A stretch of 64,000 nucleotides of DNA from Gluconacetobacter dulcium. GTDB lineage: Bacteria > Pseudomonadota > Alphaproteobacteria > Acetobacterales > Acetobacteraceae. The stretch spans positions 1-64,000 of the forward strand of contig NZ_JABEQN010000009.1 in assembly GCF_014174165.1 (NCBI RefSeq). The letters are read 5' to 3'. Numbering within the stretch: position 1 is the first letter of the stretch; every line of letters begins with the position of its first letter. The notes below the pieces were generated by a model. The model was given only the letters and a program-made list of their open reading frames with translations. It was not told the DNA's origin and did no database searches. Positions 55,175-63,471 of this stretch are shown here, piece by piece. Position numbers and translations under genes: made by a program.

Positions 55175-57221
55175 GAGCCGCCTCCGCCTTCATGCGGGCA
55201 AGGAACGCGACGCCCTCGGCCATGCTTTTCTCCCAGGGGTCGGTCGATGTTATGGAGGGGAGCCGGCCACGTTCCTGCATGAACTTCAGCGCTCGTTTAG
55301 ATAAAACACGCGCTTCTTCCAATGTCATCGTCGCACGTTTGGCACCGATTACGGCCGCAACCTGCTTCAGACTCTCTTCGCTCATTGCTTTAGCCAGGAT
55401 GGAATAAGCCTCCCCAAACGGATTGATGCGATCAATCAGATCAATGTCCAGTTCTCGCACGTCCATTGCGAATTTACGCACGCCATCGATCAGGGCCGTG
55501 TTGGCTCCTGGTTCTCCATCGCCACTCGTCGCAATATGAGCCGCCTGTTGTGTCAGGTTCAGAGCCGCGATGGCGTGCTGTCGAACGGCCTCCTGATCTT
55601 CCTCATCCAGTTCGGGATATTTGTCTTTGATGATTTTTCCCATGCGGGAGATCGTCAATTCCTCCGGAACGAGTTCTTTGTCGAAAAGCCCACGTTCAAG
55701 AGCGGTCTTGTCCTGCACGAAGGCAGTGATGACTTCGTTCAGGTCTTCCTGGCAGATACGGGTTGCCTCTTCGCTCCTGGGTTCGGACAGCCCCTTAATC
55801 TCGATCTGGAACTTTCCTTTCTCTTCGTTGAACCCGACATTGCATTTGTCCTGTTGGTAGCCGTCGTCTCCATAATCGAAGCCGTCAGTCGGCTCGTTGG
55901 TTGACGCTTTCGATCTGAATTCGAAGCGGGGGGCGAGAACCTGTTCCATCAGCAGACTGGCGGCAATGGCTTTAAGGGTATCGTTCACGGCCTCTGTTAC
56001 GGCCTCTTCCGAAGCATCTGGCTCGGCGATCAGGTTGGTAAAGCGAGCGCGGGTTTTCCCAGGCGCATCGCGGGTAGCACGCCCTATGATCTGGATAATC
56101 TCGGTCAGGCTGGATCGATAGCCAACGGTGAGCGCATGTTCGCACCAAATCCAGTCAAAGCCCTCCTTGGCCATGCCCAGCGCAATGATGATGTCCACAT
56201 GGTCGCGGTTGTTCTTCTGGGTTGGGTCTTTCAATGCGGTGGACACGCGGTCACGCTTGCTCTTGTCATCGTCCACCAGATCAGCGATCCGCAACGTCCG
56301 GCCGTCTTCCGTTTTTACCAACTGAAAGCCGGTGACAGGGTCGGCTCCTTGCCAATCGCCAAGCTCCTCGATGATGTGCTCCACTTCCCTCATCTTGTCC
56401 TTCGTGCTTTCGCGCGAATTGACGCTGGGGATGTGAATGATGGTTTTTTGCTGTGGGTCGAGAACCTTCAGGATGTCGTCGGCGTAAGACCCGGAGTAGA
56501 AGAAATAGCCGATGTCGAGATGCTTGAGATACCGATAGCCGTTTAACTGCTCGTAATAGGTATAGGTTACGGTATCAAACTTGGCCTCGTCCTGTGGCGA
56601 TAAGACATCGACCGCGTCGCCCCGGAAATATGAGCCGGTCATGGCGACGATATGCACTTTGTCACGGGCAATGAACGCGCCGAGGTGATGACCCAGTTTG
56701 TTGTCTGAGTCGGATGATACGTGATGGAATTCATCCACAGCAATCAGACGATCGTCGAAAGCCTCAACGCCGAACCTGTCCACGGCGAAGCGGAAGGTGG
56801 CGTGCGTGCAGACAAGCACCTTGTCGTCACTCTTGAGGAACGCTTCGACCGAATTGACCTTGCCCCCATTATCACCGCCGGCTGCATCACACAGGTTTCT
56901 TCTGGGTTCTACGTGCCAGTCTTCCCAGAAGCCGAACTGGGTCAAAGGCTCGTCATGGAAACTTGCGCCAATGCTTCTTTCAGGCACGACGATAATGGCC
57001 TGCTTCAGTCCCTGGTTGGCCAGCTTATCGAGAGCGATAAACATGAGCGCCCGGCTTTTACCCGAAGCCGGAGGAGACTTGATGAGAAGATACTGTTCAC
57101 CGCGCTTTTCATAGGCGCGTTCCTGCATGGGGCGCATCCCCATGGCATTGGCCTTGGTTGAACTCCCATTGGCCGAGTAAGAGACAGAGACGGAAGGGAC
57201 GGATTGGATTTTTTGGGTCAT
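55167..57221 (-). CDS. DEAD/DEAH-type superfamily 2 helicase of putative restriction operon
   Basis: 684 residues. Motif I IKSPPASGKSRAL (residues 48-60), motif II VDEFHH (162-167), motif III VAMTGSYF, and motif VI QIIGRATRDAPGKTRARF are all present, so it should translocate on DNA. The C-terminal 280 residues are a helical extension with no known domain. Start ATG 57221 overlaps the stop of the HEPN-like gene (ATGA); a frame extending 51 nt further upstream is not used. Type I and III restriction enzymes use the same helicase class. Confidence 0.88.
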   Translation of the reverse strand: MTQKIQSVPSVSVSYSANGSSTKANAMGMRPMQERAYEKRGEQYLLIKSPPASGKSRALMFIALDKLANQGLKQAIIVVPERSIGASFHDEPLTQFGFWEDWHVEPRRNLCDAAGGDNGGKVNSVEAFLKSDDKVLVCTHATFRFAVDRFGVEAFDDRLIAVDEFHHVSSDSDNKLGHHLGAFIARDKVHIVAMTGSYFRGDAVDVLSPQDEAKFDTVTYTYYEQLNGYRYLKHLDIGYFFYSGSYADDILKVLDPQQKTIIHIPSVNSRESTKDKMREVEHIIEELGDWQGADPVTGFQLVKTEDGRTLRIADLVDDDKSKRDRVSTALKDPTQKNNRDHVDIIIALGMAKEGFDWIWCEHALTVGYRSSLTEIIQIIGRATRDAPGKTRARFTNLIAEPDASEEAVTEAVNDTLKAIAASLLMEQVLAPRFEFRSKASTNEPTDGFDYGDDGYQQDKCNVGFNEEKGKFQIEIKGLSEPRSEEATRICQEDLNEVITAFVQDKTALERGLFDKELVPEELTISRMGKIIKDKYPELDEEDQEAVRQHAIAALNLTQQAAHIATSGDGEPGANTALIDGVRKFAMDVRELDIDLIDRINPFGEAYSILAKAMSEESLKQVAAVIGAKRATMTLEEARVLSKRALKFMQERGRLPSITSTDPWEKSMAEGVAFLARMKAEAARG

Positions 57222-58051
57222 GCTCTTTCTCCCGCGACACTGGCCAATGCCGCCTTTAATGTTTGGAAGCAAAGTGTCGCAGTGTGTTTATCTGGCGAGA
57301 AGCGGGATAACATTTGCGCGTATGGATGGATGTAATTTCGAAAATCACGAAGACCATGACTGAATTTCTGCACGTCTGGCTTCAGCAATCCTATTTCACA
57401 CGAGACATCTATCAACTGACTGAGCGTCCAGTCATGAAATAGCTTGGGCTTGCCCTCGGTGGTTTTGGGACAGGAAGATGAACGATTAAATCGTGCCGGC
57501 TCTTTCTGCGCTGCACCCAGAAGAACGGCTTCCAGCACGCTACCGCACAAAAAAATTGTGGAAAGATACGCTTTTGCAGACATTGTCGCTTGCGCTTCTT
57601 TTAACCGACTTTCGATGATAGATGCGACCGCTCCTTCAACCGGGAGTTTCTGGAGGTTTGGAATGGAAAATTCACTTTGAAGAAAGACTTCTTCAGCGGT
57701 CATAGTTTTAGTGGCAAGGGGTTTTCCGGTCAGACGTGCGACTACCTTTCGGGATTGTTCGAGAATGACTGCATCAGGTTGATTGCCATTTAGGAGACAA
57801 TTTACCTCATAGACGCCTAACATTTCATCGAGGACTTGGCCGACAATGGCGTCAGACTCTTTCTCCCAGAAGGCCCGCATTTTTCTGGCTTTTGACGAGC
57901 CATACGTCTGATATTTTTGACTATGAATCTCAATCCCGTAACGGGTAAAAAACTCCTGGAATGTTGTGTCTGAATAATCCAGAACGTAACCGCTCTGCAT
58001 CCCAAGAATTTTTTCAAGGTATCTTTTGTCGATCTCTGTAAGAGCGCTCAT
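57218..58051 (-). CDS. HEPN-like protein of putative restriction operon
   Basis: 277 residues, mostly helical. Near residue 235 the segment SHGLRDFRNYIHPYAQM fits the HEPN R-x(4-6)-H signature (Arg, six residues, His). The preceding helix AKAYLSTIFLCGSVLEAVLLGAA is typical of the HEPN four-helix bundle. HEPN proteins are often ribonucleases or toxin partners in defence systems. Start and stop both overlap neighbours by 4 nt (ATGA on each side). The HEPN assignment is by motif and needs a profile search. Confidence 0.65.
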   Translation of the reverse strand: MSALTEIDKRYLEKILGMQSGYVLDYSDTTFQEFFTRYGIEIHSQKYQTYGSSKARKMRAFWEKESDAIVGQVLDEMLGVYEVNCLLNGNQPDAVILEQSRKVVARLTGKPLATKTMTAEEVFLQSEFSIPNLQKLPVEGAVASIIESRLKEAQATMSAKAYLSTIFLCGSVLEAVLLGAAQKEPARFNRSSSCPKTTEGKPKLFHDWTLSQLIDVSCEIGLLKPDVQKFSHGLRDFRNYIHPYAQMLSRFSPDKHTATLCFQTLKAALASVAGERA

Positions 58052-60834
58052 GCCGCGCCTGCCTTTTTCTTATTCTTCGATCCGGGCCTGGCGGTCATTT
58101 TGGTATAGAGATCGAACAGTTTCTCCAGCCTTTCCGTATCATTGCGGAAACGGCGGCCAATGTAGATGCGTTCCAGCACCTCATCATTACGGTCGTGCGC
58201 CTCACGCAAATCAGCGGGCATTTCTTCGGGGTCATACAGTTCCGCAATGGTCGCGGGGAAATGAGCCTCGCGTGCCAACAGGATGTCTTCAGCGCAACGG
58301 GTCAAGTCGGCTTTCATCTTGTCGGTTAATTTGGGGACAGGGAAAGTGTTCCAGCCCAATGTGTTGGAATAAGAATAATCTGTTCTCATTCTTACACAAA
58401 CCGTCCCTATCCACACTATATGCAAGCGCGAAGCTATGAGAGCCATATTCCATAATTGGGCGTCATAAAGAGCAAAATTTCTATCACCGATGATAGTATC
58501 ATGGCCCTCAAGCCCTATGGGTAGATAATAGCGGTTTTCCGAACTCACTCGCGCAACAACGAGGGACGATTTTTGAGCGACTGACTGTATTTGACGAAAG
58601 CGGTGGGGAAAATTCGCCGCAGGACGAGTCTCAAGCGCTTTGCTTTCGGCCCTCATTTTAGAAACAGCCTCGATGCGCTTCCCTATTTCTGGTATTTCTT
58701 CTGCACTGATCCTATCTTTGTCGTTAATCCACAGACAATATCTGCTCTCGCCACGGATAAATTCCTGGGCGCCCAGAAACCGCTTAATGTATTTCTCGGC
58801 CGACGGATATTTATTGAGAAGTTCACGCCGTTCGTCTGACGTGAAGAAGAAGTTACCTCCATCCGTTGGCTTATTCCCCCACTCCATCAAGCCTCTGCCA
58901 TCTTGCGGTTTGGAAAGAGGGCTGATTATGATGTCCGAACCAGGAACTAAATAAGCGTTAATGTTCTCAACCTCCTTAACGATGGAAGTTCCGTCATCGG
59001 AAGGTCTGTAAAGACGCCGCGCTTTGGAAGCGTGATTCGAAAGGCCAATAATCGCTACAGTCACCCCCGCCTTGTTGCTTGCGAGATTAGCCCATTTGAA
59101 CGAAGTGTGAGCAAAAGAAATTTCATGGCCAGTTCTGAAAATTAGCGGCCAAAGAATAGGGACTTGCTGTCCCTGGCAAATTGAATTGGTAGAGACAAAA
59201 GCAGCTCCGGCGTTGGTTTTTGTGCCATAATCGGCCGCTTTCATAAACCAGCCAGCGACATAGTCTAGAGACTTCCAGCTTTTTGTGCGATGGCCGAATA
59301 TAGACTCTAGTTCGCCTTTCTGCGCCTCATCCTGCCATGTAGAACCGAGATAAGGAGGATTTCCGCAGATGTAGGTTTCCCCTCCCTCATTCTCGAAATC
59401 GATATGCGGCTGATCTAGTGGGGAATGAAATAGATCATCTGCGCTGTATTTCACTCCGGTTCCGGTCGGCGGGCAGATGCTCAGCCAGTCCAAACGAAGA
59501 GCGTTACCGCAGGTGATCCAATTTTCCGCGTTTAACGGCAAAAACTCAGCCAGAGCCAATTTCTGCCCCCGATACAAAACGTCACACTGAAATTCAGCAA
59601 TGATCAGAGCAAGACGCGCAATCTCGGCCGGGAAGTCGCGCAGTTCTATTCCACGGAAATTGGTCAGGGGGATTTCTGATGGCCGGTCAGTCTCTCCACG
59701 AAGGCGGTTAATCTCTGCCTCAATGGCTCGCATCTCCTTATAAGCGATGACAAGGAAATTTCCGCTGCCACAGGCCGGATCGAACACCCTGATCCTTGCC
59801 ATACGCTTGCGTAGGTTCAGGAGCATCCTGGCATTGTCGCCAGCCTCATCTAGTCGTGCCCGCAGGTCATCCAGAAAGAGAGGATTGAGCACCTTGAGGA
59901 TGTTGGGAACGCTCGTATAGTGCATACCAAGAGCGCCACGTTCCTCATCATCTGCCACGGCCTGGATCATAGACCCGAAGATGTCCGGGTTGATTTTCGT
60001 CCAGTCGAGAGTGCCGATATGGATAAGATAGGAGCGGGCGATCTTGCTGAACCGAGGCACCTCAGGGCTGCCCGAAAATAGACCGCCATTAACGTAAGGG
60101 AACCTATCAGCGTAACGAGCAATGCCAGCTTTCTTTCGCTCTGCCGTAGGGGTGTTCATTGCACGGAACAGTTCGCCAATCACCTCGTGGGTGTTAGACG
60201 AATCTCGCTCGGTCATTGTATCGACCGTGTTCGTGAAAGAGTGACCATCCTGAAAAATATCCGTGTCTTCGGCAAAGAAGCAGAAGATCAGGCGAGCCAT
60301 GAAATGGTTCATGTCATGTCGGCGGTCGGCAGTTCCCCAGTCGAGATTGTCCTTGAGTAATTCGACATACAGGCGATTCAGCTTGCTGGTCGCGCGAATA
60401 TCGAACGAACTTTCGCGGATTTGTTTGACCGTCGTGATGCCGGCTAAGGGCAGGAACGCGCCGAAATGATTCGGGAAGTCCGTATAGGCACAGGCGACGG
60501 TCTCACCTGTATCCAATTCCTCCGCCTCGAAGGTCTCACCATCCGTCGCCAGGATGAACTTGGCTTTGGCCTTAGACGTGGCTGGGCTATCCCGGAGGGC
60601 GGTCAAAGTCCGCGTCACCTCACCGGGCTGGCAGGTCGCAATATGGATGTTATTCCGCTGGAGAACGGCGCCTGGGATGTCAGAGGCATTGGTCGAGCCT
60701 TTGGCGGCCCGGAGACGCTTGATGGTGGTATCTTTGTTGCCGAAGGCCAGGAGGAAAAGGTAAGGGAACTCTTCCGCATCAAATGGTTGCTCCGCAAGCG
60801 CGGATACGGCTTCTTCAATCTCTACGGCGTTCAT
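58048..60834 (-). CDS. MmeI-like adenine-specific DNA methyltransferase, first gene of putative restriction operon
   Basis: 928 residues. SAM-binding motif I FDPACGSGNF (351-360) and catalytic NPPY (492-495) identify an N6-adenine methyltransferase. The arrangement (helical spacer EERGALGMHYTSVPNILKVLNPLF before motif I, TRD after about 560) follows MmeI-family type IIL enzymes. The usual N-terminal PD-ExK nuclease motif of MmeI is not apparent; this region instead reads FGNKDTTIKRLRAAKGST and FPNHFGAFLPLAGITT. Methylation is therefore probably separated from cleavage, which the helicase and GIY-YIG proteins may supply. Confidence 0.9.
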   Translation of the reverse strand: MNAVEIEEAVSALAEQPFDAEEFPYLFLLAFGNKDTTIKRLRAAKGSTNASDIPGAVLQRNNIHIATCQPGEVTRTLTALRDSPATSKAKAKFILATDGETFEAEELDTGETVACAYTDFPNHFGAFLPLAGITTVKQIRESSFDIRATSKLNRLYVELLKDNLDWGTADRRHDMNHFMARLIFCFFAEDTDIFQDGHSFTNTVDTMTERDSSNTHEVIGELFRAMNTPTAERKKAGIARYADRFPYVNGGLFSGSPEVPRFSKIARSYLIHIGTLDWTKINPDIFGSMIQAVADDEERGALGMHYTSVPNILKVLNPLFLDDLRARLDEAGDNARMLLNLRKRMARIRVFDPACGSGNFLVIAYKEMRAIEAEINRLRGETDRPSEIPLTNFRGIELRDFPAEIARLALIIAEFQCDVLYRGQKLALAEFLPLNAENWITCGNALRLDWLSICPPTGTGVKYSADDLFHSPLDQPHIDFENEGGETYICGNPPYLGSTWQDEAQKGELESIFGHRTKSWKSLDYVAGWFMKAADYGTKTNAGAAFVSTNSICQGQQVPILWPLIFRTGHEISFAHTSFKWANLASNKAGVTVAIIGLSNHASKARRLYRPSDDGTSIVKEVENINAYLVPGSDIIISPLSKPQDGRGLMEWGNKPTDGGNFFFTSDERRELLNKYPSAEKYIKRFLGAQEFIRGESRYCLWINDKDRISAEEIPEIGKRIEAVSKMRAESKALETRPAANFPHRFRQIQSVAQKSSLVVARVSSENRYYLPIGLEGHDTIIGDRNFALYDAQLWNMALIASRLHIVWIGTVCVRMRTDYSYSNTLGWNTFPVPKLTDKMKADLTRCAEDILLAREAHFPATIAELYDPEEMPADLREAHDRNDEVLERIYIGRRFRNDTERLEKLFDLYTKMTARPGSKNKKKAGAA

Positions 60835-60988
60835 CGCCTACCCAATCCCATTTCTATCTCGACAGTCACCATATGATCGGCTGACCTTACATCGGATCAG
60901 GACGCCGGGCTATGGGACGTAATCGTGTTCTGGGTTGCGGTCTGGCAGACTAATTTGCACGGGGAAGACGTAAGATCGAACGAGAAAC

Positions 60989-61006
60989 GGCGGCTCAGAG
61001 GCCGCC
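60989..61006 (-). terminator. Hairpin after the HTH genes
   Basis: GGCGGC, loop of 6, GCCGCC, 28 nt past the stop of the leftward HTH gene. It separates that unit from the methyltransferase operon. The remaining 150 nt of the gap should hold the operon promoter; no clear -10/-35 pair is seen. Confidence 0.5.
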
Positions 61007-61033
61007 TTCTGGGATGGTTGTCACATGTTGCGG

Positions 61034-61240
61034 TTACGAGAAGGCAGGCACAGACTCTTTCGTCAGGATCAGATACATCTCGAAGCGGCCGGGAGACATC
61101 TCCCGCTTCCCATACTCCCATCTCTGCCACGACCTGAGATGGACGCCCATCATGTCGGCGGACCCCTGTTGGGTCAGGCCCGCATCCTTCCGCGCAGCCT
61201 TGATTTCAGCAGGCGTCGGGAACGATGACTCTGCGGTCAT
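61034..61240 (-). CDS. XRE-like HTH regulator (second of tandem pair)
   Basis: 68 residues. The HTH reads IKAARKDAGLTQQGSADMMGVHLRSWQRWEYGKREM, followed by a short helix ending in ILTKESVPAFS. Its ATG overlaps the previous stop (ATGA), which fixes the start at 61240. It is a paralogue of the gene before it, sharing WQ.WEYG and the MP/MS motif. Such regulators often guard restriction or toxin operons; this one sits just upstream of the methyltransferase operon. Confidence 0.75.
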   Translation of the reverse strand: MTAESSFPTPAEIKAARKDAGLTQQGSADMMGVHLRSWQRWEYGKREMSPGRFEMYLILTKESVPAFS

Positions 61241-61431
61241 GTCGTTCTCTTCTTCGTCTTGATGATGAACAGATCGTAGAGCGCCCTGGGCATGGGGTGC
61301 CGTCCGTATTCCCATTTCTGCCACGTCGAAAGCGTTACTGCGACCAGGGCGCCGGCCTGCTTCTGGGTCAGGTCGGCAGCCAAGCGAGACGCCCGGATTT
61401 CGCCGGGCGTCGGGGGTGTGGGGGCGAGCAT
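61237..61431 (-). CDS. XRE-like HTH regulator (first of tandem pair)
   Basis: 64 residues with HTH EIRASRLAADLTQKQAGALVAVTLSTWQKWEYGRHPM and C-terminal LFIIKTKKRTT. It begins directly after the stop of the 393-residue gene (no gap) and overlaps the next HTH gene by 4 nt. The three genes are therefore one unit. The close similarity to its partner shows a local duplication; the pair may form a heterodimer. Confidence 0.75.
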   Translation of the reverse strand: MLAPTPPTPGEIRASRLAADLTQKQAGALVAVTLSTWQKWEYGRHPMPRALYDLFIIKTKKRTT

Positions 61432-62613
61432 CTAATAATCACACATCTCTGTGACGGGGCCGAGAAGGTCGCAATCAAGAAGAAACGGCGCGATAATCTC
61501 CTTCTCGATGATGTTATCAAGTACAAAATCCGCAACGCTCAGAAGTTCTGGTTCGGCACCATCCTTGCCCCCTGGAGACCACCGCATAGTGGGAGTTTCA
61601 ATTTTGCAATCATTCCTCCGTCCTTTCAGGCTATGGAGTATTTCCGTCCACAAATCTTCGCCGCAAACCGCGTGAGGAATTACGCAGTGCAACGGTATTT
61701 TGTAAGTCCATTTCAGATCGACACCCACACGCATATTCTTCGCATTAATCTCAATTATATTCGTGGGCGTCCAGAACACCGCCTGCGATACCGTCCATTC
61801 TTCAGCGTCCGATAAAGCGTGCATGGCTTTATCCAGCGGCATCAGCATCTGGAGTTTCTTAGCCCGAACAGCAGCGGTTTCTCTTTTTGTCTCCGCCTCT
61901 TTTATTGACTTGATGATGTCGGCGTTTCTCTCCGCGAAGCAAATGTCATCGCCACCGTATTCTTGAACGAGCCAATCATAGATAGCCTCGACCTCCTGGT
62001 GCGGGCATGAGTTATTAAAGTCATCCTCCGTTGTGCCAGTGATTAAGTAGTCCAAAATGTTCAGAATTACTCCCGCATCGAGCAGGCGACGCAGGTCGCC
62101 GAGACTGTCGAACGCTGTGCTTCCGATTGTGTAATTCTCACAAAGTTTCTTACGCTCGTGATATGTCATGTCTGACAAGGACATCCAGCCCTGACTGAAA
62201 TCACGATCAACGAGTCCCGTCCAGACGATGGACGCTCCAGCATCCTTGTTTTCGGCAAGTATCGTTATACGTTTTCCGCTCCAGCACAAATCCTTATCGC
62301 TATCGAACGTCACGCTTGCAAGTTTCCATCGCAGCGCATCTCTGACGACGACGGAGATGTCATCGTCGGGATCGTAGTAATCGTAGTCCTCAGGACGCCC
62401 CCCGCCGAGATTGTTGATTCTTGATTTACTCCAGTCGGACGGACGCCTTCCCTTTTTCGTCAACCACGCGCCGTAAGCGCTGGAGAAGGGGATTGCGTCG
62501 AACTGCTCGTCTGTCAGGGGGGCGAATAACCTCCTGACTTGAGCCTTCACCTCTTCACGATCTGATTTCGCAGTCACGTTCCATTCGGCGGCCTTGTCCA
62601 CTGAATTTGTCAT
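61432..62613 (-). CDS. Hypothetical protein upstream of the HTH pair
   Basis: 393 residues, not recognised. It is acidic and soluble, with Trp-rich motifs (FSSAYGAWLTKKGRRPSDWSKS, TVSQAVFWTPTNII) and a helical middle (NADIIKSIKEAETKRETAAVRAKKLQ). No nucleotide-binding or nuclease motif is apparent. Its codon use is A/T-richer than the chromosome part of the window. Coupling to two HTH regulators next to a restriction operon makes a defence or regulatory role possible, without direct evidence. Confidence 0.6.
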   Translation of the reverse strand: MTNSVDKAAEWNVTAKSDREEVKAQVRRLFAPLTDEQFDAIPFSSAYGAWLTKKGRRPSDWSKSRINNLGGGRPEDYDYYDPDDDISVVVRDALRWKLASVTFDSDKDLCWSGKRITILAENKDAGASIVWTGLVDRDFSQGWMSLSDMTYHERKKLCENYTIGSTAFDSLGDLRRLLDAGVILNILDYLITGTTEDDFNNSCPHQEVEAIYDWLVQEYGGDDICFAERNADIIKSIKEAETKRETAAVRAKKLQMLMPLDKAMHALSDAEEWTVSQAVFWTPTNIIEINAKNMRVGVDLKWTYKIPLHCVIPHAVCGEDLWTEILHSLKGRRNDCKIETPTMRWSPGGKDGAEPELLSVADFVLDNIIEKEIIAPFLLDCDLLGPVTEMCDY

Positions 62614-63075
62614 TTGTTTAGAACCTTACTTGATCCATTCAGTATGAGAGAAATTCCCATACCGCTGACATCTTAGTGTTCAGCCGCCTTTTCGGCGGGC
62701 ATTGTCGGGATGGCTTCTCGCTTCCGACACTACTTATATACATCGCATGGCTACAAAATGCAAGTAGATTTGGAGTTTATTTTCAAAAAATAGCGTGTAT
62801 CCAGGATAAAATCTCTAAACGATGCCAACACTCAGCAGGTAAACATGTTTACCTCATGGCGATATTGCCTGGGTATTCGGATTCCAGCGGTGATGACATG
62901 CTGCGACCTGTCCATGACATGACGTTGACGGGGTGTGTCATGGGGATGACTTGGCCCCAGTGCGTCGCTCCAGGCTGCACCATCCTGGAGTGGTTTGCTG
63001 TCCCCGACATCGCCAATCGACATTTAGTGCGCCCAGAATGCGTCGGCCTTACGTGAATATTATGTTGTTATCGAG
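62614..63075. other. Gene-poor 462-nt interval
   Basis: An A/T-rich stretch with one open rightward frame (62676-63056) that has no ribosome site and an unlikely composition (many Cys, His and Trp). Short near-palindromes around CATGACA at 62900-62950 are the only structure seen. I find no RNA gene. Confidence 0.4.
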
Positions 63076-63369
63076 ATGAATGCCGACTTCAGCATGATGG
63101 CGGCGCGGTCCGGGACGACGAATGCTCCGGAGCCACGCGCCCGGCGGCAGCCGGGCGATCCCATCGCCTCCTTCGAGGCCCCCTTCGCCTACCGCGTAAC
63201 CGCCAGCCCCCCCCCAGAGACGATTCCCACGATCTCCGGATTCCTCCAGGAGATGCTGAGGGACCTGCGAACCGAGATGCGGCAATGGATTCTCGACGAT
63301 TCCGCCGAGCCATCGCAGAAAGTCGCCATGGATCAGACGGACGACGGGAAATCGGTGCGCGATTTATGA
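63076..63369 (+). CDS. Doubtful small protein overlapping repeat copy 4
   Basis: 97 codons. The middle is the repeat read as protein (RRQPGDPIASFEAPFAYR), but the last 50 residues (TIPTISGFLQEMLRDLRTEMRQWILDD) look like a genuine amphipathic helix and acidic tail. No clear ribosome site precedes the ATG. It may be a real gene that absorbed the repeat, or an accidental frame. Confidence 0.35.
   Translation: MNADFSMMAARSGTTNAPEPRARRQPGDPIASFEAPFAYRVTASPPPETIPTISGFLQEMLRDLRTEMRQWILDDSAEPSQKVAMDQTDDGKSVRDL
63140..63204. repeat. GC-rich palindromic element, copy 4 (partial)
   Basis: Hairpin CCCGGC-GGCA-GCCGGG (63140-63155) and GCCTC-CTTC-GAGGC plus CCCCTTCG, which match copy 1 base for base over the last 20 nt. 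The GGTTAC box appears on the opposite strand (CGCGTAACCGCC) and after the hairpins rather than before them, so this copy is rearranged. Confidence 0.7.
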
Positions 63370-63419
63370 AATCGGCGGAGACATCAGGTATAGAATAGGG
63401 CTTGTGCAATCGCACCGGT

Positions 63420-63445
63420 GCCCCGACCGCATGACCGGCCGGGGC
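63420..63445. other. Hairpin upstream of the BRO-N gene
   Basis: GCCCCG pairs with CGGGGC around a 14-nt loop, 27 nt before the start codon. Upstream, TATAGAAT (63390-63397) is a possible -10 box. The hairpin lies in the probable 5' leader and may affect translation. Confidence 0.4.
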
Positions 63446-63471
63446 TCACTTGCAACGATGAGAGAAGCATC

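Noticed and set aside
58048-60834. Single-chain type IIL restriction enzyme
   Set aside because: I could not find the PD-ExK nuclease motif in the N-terminal 180 residues, so the protein is described as a methyltransferase only.
62676-63056. 126-codon plus-strand frame
   Set aside because: No ribosome site, unlikely composition, A/T-rich spacer DNA.
27012-63204. CRISPR array or retron/DGR from repeated palindromes
   Set aside because: The four repeats are kilobases apart, unequal in length, and no reverse transcriptase or cas gene is present.
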